The position numbers and the translations under genes were made by a program. Positions 9,903 through 21,800 of a stretch of DNA of 64,000 bases are shown here, in pieces. A model generated the notes under the pieces. It was not told where the DNA came from and ran no database searches. It was given only the letters and a program-made list of their open reading frames with translations. The DNA comes from Branchiostoma lanceolatum (taxonomy: Eukaryota; Chordata; Leptocardii; Amphioxiformes; Branchiostomatidae). Within the stretch, counting starts at the first letter, position 1. Every line of letters begins with the position of its first letter. The stretch lies in contig NC_089722.1 of the NCBI RefSeq assembly GCF_035083965.1, forward strand, positions 38,859,958 to 38,923,957, written 5' to 3'.

Positions 9903-12900
9903 ATGGAGCCGGACCAAGCTAGAAGACCTCCAACGGGAAGCCGCCCTCCTCTAGTCCGTAGCGGGTCTGCTGCGATCAGGCGCCCGGTGGCCCCTCCCCC
10001 CAGCCCGCCGCAGCGGCGCCGACAACGCCACCGGCCCCGACTCGGCTCGACGGGCAGCAGCACCGGAGAGTCCACCTCCAGTAACTCCGGCTCATATGTG
10101 AGCATGCAACTCGGGGAAGAGAGCGACATGTACGATAGGATCATGGCCCTGGAAGATACGGTAAGATAAGTTTGCTTTTTTCCCCTGAAAATCACGACAT
10201 TTGCCGGGAATGTTTTGCGCGTCGGTATGTAGTCTTGTTTGCTTTGCCACGTTTTGGCGGGTTTGCTGCAGAAAGAATGCTTGTTCAGAAATATTGTAGC
10301 TAGTCAAAGTTTTTATAATCTAAAAGTACAACATTTGGACAAAGCTATGCAAAGGAGGCCAATGGTGGCTTTTTAGTTTTCATTATTAAGCAGAAATTTT
10401 CCTGATTTTGCACAAGAAAGGCACGCTGCACCTGTTATCAGCTGGTTCCCATACAGACAACGCGAAGTCCAAAGATCACATACTAAGTATTTCTCACAAA
10501 TTAAGCTATTTCTGTCACTGAGAACTTGAAGTGGTGTTCTCTGTGTTGTTGTTCGAACTTGCTTCTCTTAAAAAAATGCACACCTAAATGAGAAATTTGA
10601 TTTGATTAGTTATTATTTAATCAGGTCAGGTTATGCAGGTCTTACATGTTGTCTTCGTTCTAGTCATTTAGCGCGAACCAAAAGGTGGCGACAAGTACAA
10701 TTTTTATGTTCCAAATGATTTTCACCATGATCTAACAGAAAAGAAAAATTCCCTAAACGACTTTGGTGTATTGAATCAGGATTTATGATCACTTAATGAA
10801 GGTTTTAGTCCCCCATGAGGGTTTGTGAAGGGTGGGGTGCGTCAGTCCTCTATCTAGGGACAGATCTTGAGCCTTTCTGCAATTGTTCAGGGGATTACTG
10901 AGGATAGCGTCATCACGGGACCTGCCGCGTGGCGCGCCATTTTTTCAACCATTCTTTTTATCATCATTACTTTTTCATAGCAAATTACCGAAAAGCGAAG
11001 GCACAGTAATCACAATCAAAAGCTTATTCAGAAAATATACAATCTCATCACGAAATAAAAACGTAAGAACCAATTCTACATAATTATGACACGCCCTTTT
11101 CTGCTCCTGTTCCCAGTTTTATGTACTCTTTGCCAGACTACTGTGTTTGAGTTCTGAAAAAAACAAACAGAAATTGACCAAATCATGAGGCTGAATAATT
11201 TTATAGAAGGTTCCCGGGCCATATGTATACATAGTTTTTATTTATTTTTTCATGCTAACCCAGTCGATGGTTATTACCCTGCTCCTAAAAAGACTTCTTT
11301 TTTCCAACCCAAAGACTCTGTTTCCAGTGGAAACTTGATCAGATTTTCCGCTGGTTTAGTTCTTACTCCGTCTCTTCTGAAGAAACGTTCACGGACAAAA
11401 GAGTTTGTCTGTCCTTGATTGATACACGGCGCGCTGCTGTGCTGATCATCTTCTCACACCTCACCGTCCCGTTTTGTTTGCCGACCGGTTCACGACCGAC
11501 GCCTTTCCCCATCTCACCTGGGCGTCATGCGCTAATCACGCGGCTCGGTGACAGGAGACTGTGCCCTGTGTTTGAAGTTTCAATTAGCGCCTCCGACTTC
11601 AACCTCGCGCGTCTCTAGCGTGCTAAATAGCCTACCTCGCTAGTTTAACATCCGGCGTGTAGACATATTGAAATGCTTTGTGTAGATTACGTATTTTTGG
11701 TCTGGTTACTACTTTTTGTAGAAAAAATGGGAGCCATAAGAATGCAGTACCGATATGAAGCAATAACCAGTAGAACCAGAGAATAGAACGATGTTTTTTT
11801 TAAATGTAGTGAATCCTGCTATAGTGACGCACTTCTGTGGCAAGCTGTTGAATATGGCATAATGGCGACTCACAAAGTTCTCGTCTACACTTCAAATGAC
11901 GCTTGTCCCAAAAACGATGTTCATATCATACCGACGTTAACATCACCTCTTGTTTTCACACCTCTTGATAAAACGGTCTAAGATTTGATTTTCAAATCAG
12001 ATACTAAATACTAGTATACTCCTGAGTATACTGCACGAAGTAGCTAAAAGTAGCTGGTGCTAAAGAGGCCGTAGAAAAATTGATATTGCTAAATAACATA
12101 CTACATGTAGTAAACAAACCTCCCAGCAAAAATATATTTTCTTCTGTTTCTACAGTAACAAAAAAAGCGAGAAGTTGAATTTGTAAAATGTTTGTGTATT
12201 TTTTTGTACTCATTACAATGTATCTTGTTTTGTTGTAACTTGTAATTCGTCCACTGTGTCAAAAATTTGTAATGACGGTCTTTATTCCTTCATTTATCTG
12301 TGGAAAGCGATGAATTCCTGAAGCTTATTGTATAACTCCTTTTACCCACAGGTGACCACACTGACGACCGAACTGAAGCAGGCGCGGACGGTCCACCCCG
12401 CCAAACACATCGTGCTGAGGATGATGAACGAGAAGGCGACGGAGATCGGCCGACTGACGGGGCAGCTCGCCCTCAAGTCCGAGGACAACGTCCTGCTGCT
12501 CGAGGAGAACGAGTCCCTCAAAGTCGAGAACGAGGTGAGCGCTTCTTGTCGTAACAACGAAAGTCGATAGGAGGCGCACATATGACGTGCACATTTGGGA
12601 TCACAAAGTAATCGGCGTAATGACGGGAGGGGGGGGGGGGCGGTTAGAGTTAATAGCCCTCGGTTGAAACCTTGACCAGGTCATACATGTAGGCACCCTT
12701 CAAATCCATCCCGGGTCATACCAAACACTTGGTACATTCTGCTTTGCCTGCTTAACACTCAGCGCTTGTATTATAAGAATTAAGAGCATGGCAGTTGAAC
12801 CACACCACTACCAACGGACAAGAAGTACATGTAGTAGATTGTAGTTGTCTTTGTGGCCCACTTAAAACTTCCTTAAGATTCTCTAGAAATTCCTAAGATG

Positions 12901-13356
12901 TCGTTGAATTTCTTAAAGATTCTTAACGCTGATCTATATATATCTTTACAGGCTCTTAAAGTTCAACTGGTCGCGCTGCGGACAGCTCTAAGCGTCATTC
13001 GGCCATTCCCAGTCCACCGAGGCGATCAGCAGACGGCGGCGGCGCGGAGGGCAGCCTACATCCGATCGCAGAGCGCCCCCTGTCCGGTTGACAGCCACGA
13101 TGACCAACAGACAACAGCAGCGTCTCGAAGGGCGGCATTCGGCCGATCCAAAAGTGCTCCAAGTCCTACAGCCAGTCAAGACGACGTCTTTCTCCCTTCG
13201 GTGTCTGAGATGGACGAGGTCGACTCTGCGGAAACAAGACGGAAGCGTTTCAACAAACAGAACTCTCAAAGGAGGGGTTCCTCCATCAAGAAAATGTTTA
13301 GGAAGTTTCAAAGGATGAGCAGCTACCACGGCAGTGCCACGAGTAAAAATGGTTAA
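9903..13356 (+). CDS. Coiled-coil, Arg/Ser-rich protein of unknown function, copy A (3 exons, 281 aa)
   Basis: Coding exons are 9903-10160, 12352-12534 and 12952-13356, all joined in phase 0 with GT/AG sites; TAA ends the frame. I chose the ATG at 9903 because its context (AAGCCATGG) is strong. Residues 1-75 are Pro/Arg/Ser-rich. About 76-160 form a heptad-type coiled coil running through MALEDTVTTLTTELKQ and LLLEENESLKVENEALKVQL. About 169-219 hold two repeats of the pattern DQQTxAAxRRAAxxRSxSAP. The basic tail has RRGSS, a possible PKA-type site. RSQSAP (185-190) and RSKSAP (212-217) fit the mode-1 14-3-3 consensus R-S-x-pS-x-P. I do not recognise the family. A cytoplasmic phospho-regulated scaffold is an inference only. 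The frame is also open upstream to 9714 with a hydrophobic segment. Copy B differs at three residues. Confidence 0.75.
10161..12351. other. Intron 1 of copy A
   Basis: There is no coding sequence beyond the flanking exons. At 10829-10836 it carries TGCGTCAG, the empty target site of the element inserted in unit B at 19837. The remainder matches intron 1 of copy B with substitutions and small indels. I see no other structure in it. Confidence 0.6.
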
Positions 13357-14159
13357 ACATAGGAAATGTTGGTCAGATATCTAAAAAAAGAATGCATGTT
13401 TGTGTTGTTAAACGACCAATATACTGAATGTATAATCTATAAGCAGATGTTGGGGAGGCTATATCTTTGAGTTTTCCTAGCTGCCCCGTCTGCAGTTTAA
13501 CACAGACAAGGATAGTTGAGAATACGGAACGATTTGGCCTCCCCAACATCTACTTGGGGACCATAATAGGCTGTTAATTATGTAGAATTTCTTGTGGCTA
13601 ACACCTTTCTTTGTAAGCAAACGCTAACGTGCTCTATACGTTACACTATAGCATGCCCTGTAGTATGGTAGTTCAACAGTGTGAATGCTGTGCTTAGACT
13701 TAGAAGAATCACAAAGACCTGCCATTTTTTGACTTATCAAGTTTCAATTATCAAATTCAATTAATAATAATATCTTTTTTTCCAAATTGAAAATTATGAT
13801 TTCGGAAATACGCCGGTGTTGTTGAATTTACAGAGGTTTTATTTTTAAATCGATTCCAATGGATTTGTGTGAACAATTGTCTCGTTAATTATATTTTATG
13901 CACGTGTAATATCAATGCGTAATAACAGCGTAATATCAATGAATTGACTAAAAACGTTATGCAATTTTTCAAATCGGTTTAATGGTTTGAACTTGTTAAT
14001 GGTCCAGCTGTGTTACCTACTTTTCAGGATCACAAATTGGACGAGACCGAGTCATACAAAGTGCGTGTTACTTATATCTTGTTTAAAAATCAATTGTCTG
14101 CTTATCACAACTCGTTGTCTTGGATTTATTGAGTGCCCATTGGAAGTATGGCAGGGAAT

Positions 14160-14219
14160 AGCCCCCCCCCCCCCCCCAATATATACGCCGCCGTTGAAGG
14201 AAGTCTGCGAAGGAGGATA
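14160..14219. mobile_element. Internally deleted TAGCCTCC-family MITE remnant in unit A
   Basis: A 16-C run followed by AATATATACGCCGCCGTT, AGGAAGTCTGCGAAGGAGG is the right half of the MITE family seen at 359-588. GGCAGGGAAT before and GGCAGGGTAT after look like its target duplication, so only the left half was lost. The counterpart at 24026-24083 shows that it predates the duplication. Confidence 0.75.
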
Positions 14220-14234
14220 GGCAGGGTATAGAAT

Positions 14235-14574
14235 TTAAAGGAGTCCTAAACTCCAGAGGGGGGAGTTATTTTCCAATAGATAATGATTTTAGAAAGTACA
14301 AATGAATTCTTATTACAGTATACGATAAAGCACCCACTAGTCCCGTGCGCATCAATTCATGCCCAAACTATCCATGATGAAGGAAGTGAGTATATGTATA
14401 GGGATACATGGGTAGAGTCTGCACGGGTTTAGTGAGTTACATATTATTTTACAAAACACACCTTGTGTAATTCACAACAAGCGGGATTCTGTAAAAAGTC
14501 GGTTGGTTATGTATTATTTGATACATAATCTAGTGGAAAATAACAGTCCCTTCTAGAGTTTAGGACTCCTTTAA
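14235..14574. mobile_element. TTAA-flanked MITE (piggyBac-like), unit A copy
   Basis: Ends are TTAA-AGGAGTCCTAAACTCC and GGAGTTTAGGACTCCT-TTAA (with a small variation inside), giving inverted repeats of about 40 bp around a 260-bp non-coding interior. A TTAA target duplication is the hallmark of piggyBac-mobilised elements. The same insertion is in unit B at 24095-24435, so it was present before duplication. Confidence 0.75.
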
Positions 14575-15767
14575 CAGCAGTCTAGAGATTTACATAGTTC
14601 ACATATCTCCTTGTCTGTAAAAACCAAGCAAAATTTTTAAAAGTTGGCCAAAGAAAAAAACAATTTTCCCAAAATTTTGTGTGGTGGTATAATAAGCTCT
14701 TGGCCCAAACTTACAAAAATGGGAAAGTTTTAGGTCTGTGGTCACCGGTTGCCATGGTAATAGCCATTTTTCAAAATGGCGGATTTTTGCCTGGTGAAGG
14801 CCTTAGTCTAAACCAAAATAGACCGTCTTTGAACTTCTGTAGCTCTCACGAATTAACAGATATTTCATTGATTCTAACACATGTTGTTACCCATGTCCTA
14901 ATAAAAAATGGCATAAAGTTGATCTCAAACAGTTATATTTGTAGTGAGGTACAGCAGAGGTTTAAAGATGACTTGTTTTCGTAAATCTCCAAAATTGACA
15001 AAAAGCCTTTTTTGACCATTTTCAGTGATCAATGGCTCCTTCACCGGCAGATCAATTTGGTTGATTTTTTGTACAGTCGGTGTGAATCTTTATGTGCATC
15101 ATGTTTAAAACGAAGTTTGTGCCCGCAATGGGAAGAACCGCGGTGGCCCCAAGACTAAACCATTGATTCCATTGTAAACGGATTTCAGCCACTGAATCGT
15201 GTGCTAAATGCACATAGCTTGTCCATAGATGAAGACAAATATACTTTTCTTTCATATTCTCAGATAGCAAGCAACCTACCTTGCACGTGCAAATGTAAAT
15301 ATCTGCAGGATTGACGACTGGTTGTCATGGTAACAGCCATTTTCCAAAATAATGGATTTTTACATTGCCATTAGTCTTGCCCCAAATAGACTACATTTGA
15401 CCCTTTTTTACCCCAAAAAGGTAATGAATACTTTTACAGCATACGTCCTTAGCTATATCTCAACAGACAAAATAAAGCCAAATTGTATTCAAAATGATTT
15501 AGTAGAGAAGTGCAAGGGACACTGAAAGATGGCATGCTTTTGTTCATTTTCATCGATGGCCACTTAAGTCTGTTTTCAGCTATCAATAATTCCTTTCGTC
15601 CTTATCAAATACGTTTTAAGACGAAACACTAACCTACATAATACCTGAAAACGACTTTCGGCACACAGATGTATTGACTACAGTGATTACAGAACATTTC
15701 TATTTTCCTTAGAAATTACCTATGTTAGAAACGATAGAATATTAGTTAACTTGTAGGAGTGCCTTTC

Positions 15768-15855
15768 CCAAAGGCACTACGTCGGGCGCAAATTCGATCC
15801 CGGGTCCCATTGATTGACAGCCGCGTGCTCTACCACTTGCGCCACACGACCCCAC
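15768..15855 (-). mobile_element. tRNA-derived SINE head, present in unit A only
   Basis: On the minus strand, TGGCGCAAGTGGTAGAGCA resembles a tRNA A box and GGGATCGAATTT a B box, spaced as in a tRNA of about 73 bases. The arms do not fold into a full cloverleaf and the acceptor strands do not pair, so it is a SINE or tRNA pseudogene rather than a working tRNA. The region has no counterpart in unit B. Confidence 0.6.
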
Positions 15856-17113
15856 TACCTTGTTGATACGGCTTTAAAACTTTAGAATATTCGAAGGCTG
15901 CATTTTAAGTGGCTGATTTGATATGTAGGATTGACGCACTTTGAAAGTCGAGAGGGGGGTCTTTTTCACAAGAATTTACCATATTTGAAAAAGCAACTGA
16001 AAATTGTTCACACTCATTGTAGTACGACTCCCATATAAATTACTCAGTAGTAGATTTAATGTGAATCAGAATTTAGTAACTGTACATTTGCTTTGTGCCA
16101 TTTACTAGATTCACGCATTTACATTGACAATCAATACAAGGATGTCCGTTAAGTGAGAAAAGTGCCTAAGACAGTCAGGAAATATTTGATAGCTATGAAC
16201 TCAGACATCTATTATGATGCTAGGGTAGGGGTGGTGGTTGCAGTTGGTGGCAGCAATGAAGAACTCCACCAAAGCTGGTAAAACAAACCCCCATGAGTAG
16301 CCTTTTGGCCCGGAAAGGGTCGCATGCTAAGGTAGCCCACCACCCCACTAGCCCAGCCAACCTTTTCCGGGAACCCAGTCTACTGTCGGATATGTAACGA
16401 CACAATGTAGGTACCAGGAAGTTCAACTTTGATCTCTGACCTGTTTTAACCCCAGTTTACGATGAAGCGTGCGTACCGTACGCGTGAGCAAGAGACTGTC
16501 ACAGTGTCAGTCCTGTAGGTCGAGTTACTTGTTCGTAAAAATACCTGGCTTCTCGCTTTGAACAACCCCTAGCACGAGATGACACGCGTAAGTAACAGTA
16601 CTGTAAACGATCACTATCAAAATTCCCTTGTTATTTAACTGCCGGCCTTTGTATTCTTTTGGAGCCTGAACCACCATACGACCTAATTCTCAGTTACTAA
16701 CATTTTCACCTGTAATAAAAAAAAAAGTTCTATATCTAATAGTAATACACAGATGTAACGTTATGTCTATGTGTAACTTTGTAGATATGTCTTTCAATTC
16801 AATTTATCAGTGATACGGATACGTGTACAATCAAAGTGACATAATATGTATCTCTACGTTAAATTTGTAGATATGTCTATGACTTAGATTCATTATTGAT
16901 ACGGATATATAAATATACGTCTGCAATCAAAGAAAGATTCTGTACAGGACTTTCATTCATTGCCTTTATACAGCTCGGCCTGCTTTCGCTGCTGGGCGTG
17001 GGTTGAGCCCAGGACCGCTGACCCCGTGACACGACAGGTGGTTAAACAACAGGTTTCACTTCCGCGTAGAGCCGACTGGGTTCATAGCAGGGTCACTCCA
17101 ACGTTTAACGGTC

Positions 17114-17188
17114 ATGGCGGCCACGGGCTCGCACGTACATGGACTGACCCTCCCCTTCGCAATAATGCATGTTGGTCGAGGCTTCTGA
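17114..17188 (+). pseudogene. Truncated exon 1 of the DUF1349 gene at the duplication junction
   Basis: The sequence from about 16955 to 17159 matches the 5' flank and exon 1 start of the DUF1349 gene (26960-27193). It keeps the ATG at 17114 in the same context (GGTCATGG) and codes MAATGSHVHGLTLPFA, against MAALGSHVHGLTLPFA in the intact gene. At 17160 it passes into the start of unit B, reads eight foreign codons and stops at 17186-17188. It could make only a 24-residue peptide. The duplicated promoter region may still be active upstream of unit B. Confidence 0.85.
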
Positions 17189-18885
17189 AAAATAGTACAA
17201 GTTGGCCAAAATGGGTCAATATAATTGGCCAGGATGCCCAACCCTTTATACCAAGGTGATTATAAAGACCTCCTTGTTTTACACCAACCATTTACCTTTA
17301 AGCTTTATCTCTGCTTTTTACAACCGAAAGAGTCTAGTCTATCAGTTCTCAAGACGAAAGAAAAGTTTATGCGGATTTCAATACAGCCTCGTTTGGTTGT
17401 CAAGAGAAAAACAGGACCTTTTGACCACCGGAACTGACGCAGATCAAATTTCGCAGCAAGTGCTAAAACAACACCACAATTTAACATACGCAAACATGAG
17501 TCGTGAAATCTGAGGAGTCGGGCAGGTGAAATGAATGAATTAATGATTGTTTTTCTTGATCTAGCGAGGATTGGATGATCCCGGTCCACTTTTTAATCAT
17601 CGATTCATGTATTGATAAAACGTCGTTTTTTACATCCGTTTTGTCGACGCTATTATTGTCTTTCGGGAAACTTTGTTTTCTTCGTGATTTTTTCAGCTAC
17701 ACGGACACGTTTATATTGTTATCCGTGTTCGGAATGATCAACGATTGGTTATCTTTCTATAACATCCTTGGACTGTGTAATGACAAATATTTACTGGTAG
17801 CTACCGCTATTTCAGCGTACATTTGTTTAGTTCTGATTTTGTTTCGTTAAATCAATCCTTTATAATGTCATTGGTTAAATCATTTCTCATTTTCGTCGGA
17901 CTTTCCTTTTGTGTTTTACAGAAAGGACACTCGTGTGACATCTGTCCATTTTTAACACTCTTGTTATAATCATAAAGTAGCGCTTAGAAGTTAAATACAA
18001 AGCGTGGATTTACAACTCTGCGTGTCGTCACACCTTTCTTTCACCTAGCTTTGTGGAGAAAATTTGCCTACGATTAAAACGCGATGTGTGTTTGGAGATC
18101 CTCGGCTCACAAATACACAATATGTTTGCGGGTTCATCAATGCGATCCTCGAAGTTCAATACAGTCGGGGACAATGGAACTACCTGGAGGTACGTTTATC
18201 TCGTTGGACACATAATGGGTGATGTAATTACCTAGTGTGTAGCATACGGGCTCGCCATTCGCGCCTCATCTATATGCATGAAGGGTCTAGACTTGACCAA
18301 ACACAAAAGATGTAGCGGGTACTAATCTGTATTCAATTTTTTTCTGTCATTTTTTTTTTCAAAAGTCGATTTCCTGATCGCAAATTAGATTGTGGCAGGT
18401 TTGAAGACAACTTCTGTGCCGAAATCGTCCCGCCATTTTCCTGCCGTCCAGCGATAGAAATGCAAAACAAACAGTCTCATTTGCATGGTGTAAAACAATA
18501 GGTGGCTCCCGTGAGGGGACGCGTCCATTCTGGCGGCAAGACAACTTCCTCCCCAGCATCCGTGTGTACACAGAAGCACGCAGACAAGCGTCCGGAAAGG
18601 TCGGTCTGAGGACGCTTTTCTTATTCTTTTTTAACCTCCAAACTAACTTTATTTAGCGTACAGTGACACCCAGGGAGAGAGGATATCTTGAAGCATATGC
18701 CCAAGTCGAACCAACCCGGTGAGCAGCCGACGAATTGGATTATTCCCCGAGATAGTAGAAGGGGCGAGACAGAACCCGACGACAACCGGGACAGTCGAAA
18801 AGCGGCCGCAGCCCTTCTCTTCTTCTGGTGTTTCCCGCTTCTCGGAATCTTCTTCGTCTACGTTCTGTTCGTCCATCTCAAAGCC

Positions 18886-21800
18886 ATGGAGCCGGACCAA
18901 GCCAGAAGACCGCCAACGGGAAGCCGCCCTCCTCTCGTCCGTAGCGGGTCTGCTGCGATCAGACGCCCGGCGGCACCTCCCCCCAGCCCGCCGCAGCGGC
19001 GCCGACAACGCCACCGGCCCCGACTCGGCTCGACAGGCAGCAGCACCGGAGAGTCCACCTCCAGTAACTCCGGCTCATATGTGAGCATGCAACTCGGGGA
19101 AGAGAGCGACATGTACGATAGGATCATGGCCCTGGAAGATACGGTAAGATTAGTTTGCTTTTTTCCCCCTGAAAATCACGACATTTGTCGGGAATGTTTT
19201 GCGCGTCGGTATGTAGTCTTGTTTGCTTTGCCACGTTTTGGCGGGTTTGCTGCTGAAAGAATGCTTGTTCAGAAATATTGTAGCTAGTCAAAGTTTTTAT
19301 AATCTAAAAGTACAACATTTGGACAAAGCTATGCAAAGGAGGCTACTGATTGCTTTTTTAGCTTTCATTATTTGGCAGAAATTTTCATGATTTTGCACAA
19401 GAAAGGCGCGCTGCACCTGTTATCAGCTGGTTCCCATACAGACAACGCGAAGTCCAAAGATCACATTTCTTACAAATTAAGCTCTTTCAATCACTGAGAA
19501 CGTTTGTAAGTGGTGTTCTCTGTGGTGTTGCTTCGACTTGCTTCTCTTAGAACCAAAACTTAATATCTAGATGAGGAGTTAAATGTCGACTGTAAGTTAC
19601 TAGTACTATTTGATCAGGCCAGGTTATGCAAGTCTTCCATGTTGTCTTCGAACTAGTAGCTTGGCGCGAACCAAATGTTGTGACAAAATATATCAAATTT
19701 TCGTCTCAATTTTCAGCATGATCTACAATGAAAGAGGGAATCCCTAAATGGTTTTTGGTGTAGTAAGTCAGATTTATGATCGCTTAATGAAGGTTTTAGT
19801 CCCCCATGAGGGTTTGTGAAGGGTGGGGTGCGTCAGGGTTACTAGACTTTTCGCCCCCTGACCCGTTCGTCCCCGGGTCCTTTCGTCCCCGTCATGGACA
19901 TTTCGTTCTCGGATGACACTTGTCTCACAATTACAAGTTACTCAATTTTCATCATAACATTTCATCAAGCTTCTCAAAAAACCTTCACTGTTGCTTTCTC
20001 ATCAAGTCTTTCACGTTGGAAAACCGACACTAACATGACTAAAGTGACGCGCGAGCGGCGAGGGACATCATGATGTTGCTGCCGCCGTCGCGCCCGCCAT
20101 CTTGGTTGTTTACGCATGTTGCAAATCGCTCGTGGGCGCCTTTTACGGAGTTTGTATGAGTAAATAAGCTGACTGAAATGAAATTTTGACAAGAAAATTG
20201 ACTGTATGGGACTGTATTTTTAAAAACGCTAGGATATTCATGTTGCTAAATTCACCGATGCCCAAGACCGACTGGAAGTGTATCGCGATCGAAGTATGAC
20301 ATGTCTGGAAACGGCAAGTACTTCGCCGGCTAACACTTTAACTGCTGGAAAATACTTTCAAAGTAATATCTAATCACGTATAGAATAATACATGATAAAA
20401 AAACTAGTCATTTAGGGTTTAAATGTTGTTAAATGGGAGGACGAAATGCCCATGATGAGGACGAAAGGACCAGGGGACGAACGGGTCAGGGGGCGAAAAG
20501 ACCTGATCCCTGCGTCAGGCCTCTATCTAGGGGCAGATCTGCAATTGTTCAGGGGATTACCGAGGATAGCGTCATCACGGGACCCGGTTCTGCCGCGTGG
20601 CGCGCCATTTTTTCCAACCATTCATTTTATCATCATTACTTTTTCATAGCAAATTACCGAAAAGCACAGGCACAGGAATCATAGTCAAAAGCTAATTCAG
20701 AAAATCTACAAACTCATCACGAAATAAAAACGTAAGAACCAATTCTACATAATTATGACACGCCCTTTTCTGCTCCCGTTCCCAGTTTTATGTACTCTTT
20801 GCCAGACTACTTTGTTTGAGTTCTGATAAAAGAACGCACACAGAAATTGACCAAATCATGAGGCTAAATAATTTCATAGAAGGTTCCCGGGCCATATATA
20901 TACATAGTTTTTATTTATTTTTTTCATGCTTGTAACCCAGTCGATGGTTACTACCCTGCTACTAAAAAGACTTCTTTTTTCCAACCCAAAGACTCTGTTT
21001 CCAGTGGAAACTTGATCATATTTTCCACGGGTTTAGTTTTTACTCCGTCTCTTCTGAAGAAACGTTCACGGACAAAAGAGTTTGTCTGTCCTTGATTGAT
21101 ACACGGCGCACTGCTGTGTCGATCGTCTTCTCACACCTCACCGTCCCGTTTTGTTTGCCGACCGGTTCACAACCGACGCCTTTCCCTATCTCACCTGGGC
21201 GTCATGCGCTAATCACGCGGCTCGGTGACAGGAGACTGTGCCCTGTGTTTGAAGTTTCCCGACTTCAATATCGCGCGTCTCTAACGTGCTAAATAGCCTA
21301 CGTCGCTAGTTTAACATCCGGCATATTGACATGCTTTGTGCAGATTACGTATTTTTGGTCTGGTTGCTACTTTTTGTAGAAAAATTGGGAGTCATAAGAA
21401 CGCAGTACCGACATGAAGCCATAACCAGTAAAAAAAGACAGAGAAGAAAACGATGTTTTAAAAATGCGATGAAGCCTGCTCTAGAGACGCACCTCTGTTG
21501 CAAGCTGTTGAATATGCTGTTGAATATGGCATAATGGCGACTCACAAAGTTCTCGTCTACACTTCAAATGATGCTTGTCCCGAAAAAGATGTTCATACCG
21601 ATGTTAACATCACCTCTTGTTTTCACACCTCTTGATAAAACGGTCTAAGATTTGATTTTCAAATCAGATACTGAATATACTACATGTAGTAGCTAAAAGT
21701 AGCTGGTGCAAAATAGGCCGTAGAAAAATTGATATTGCTAAATAACATACTACATATGGTAAACAAACAACCCAGCGAAAATATATTTTCTTCTGTTTCT

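Larger units (their letters stand above)
13357..16959. other. 3' flank of coiled-coil gene copy A
   Basis: This stretch holds the presumed 3' UTR. An inverted pair around 13447-13560 (CAGATGTTGGGGAGGC and GCCTCCCCAACATCTAC) marks an old element that is also in copy B. There are also a MITE remnant at 14160-14219, a TTAA-flanked MITE at 14235-14574 and a tRNA-like SINE head at about 15768-15855. Two GGTTGCCATGG/CCATTTTTCAAAATGGCGG blocks near 14749 and 15320 look like diverged copies of one repeat. No gene is supported. Confidence 0.5.
8177..17159. repeat. Tandem duplication unit A (8983 bp)
   Basis: Position n in unit A matches n+8983 at the start of unit B. From 8177 to about 9430 I found no difference from 17160-18413. 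Beyond that, substitutions appear in the low percent range, and after 10.4 kb substitutions and indels become frequent. The unit holds one copy of the coiled-coil gene and ends inside a copy of exon 1 of the DUF1349 gene. The junction GACCCTCCCCTTCG/CAATAATGCATG shares only one base (C). The unit-A stretch at about 15720-16250 has no counterpart in B. Confidence 0.9.

Noticed and set aside
9736-9954. Alternative frame MSSRRIGL... upstream of the coiled-coil gene
   Set aside because: It terminates or shifts out of the conserved reading frame. The splice phases and protein conservation support the other frame.
12325-12594. Minus-strand frames of 79-89 codons over exon 2 of the coiled-coil gene
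   Set aside because: They are antisense shadows of a GC-rich coding exon with correct splice sites on the plus strand.
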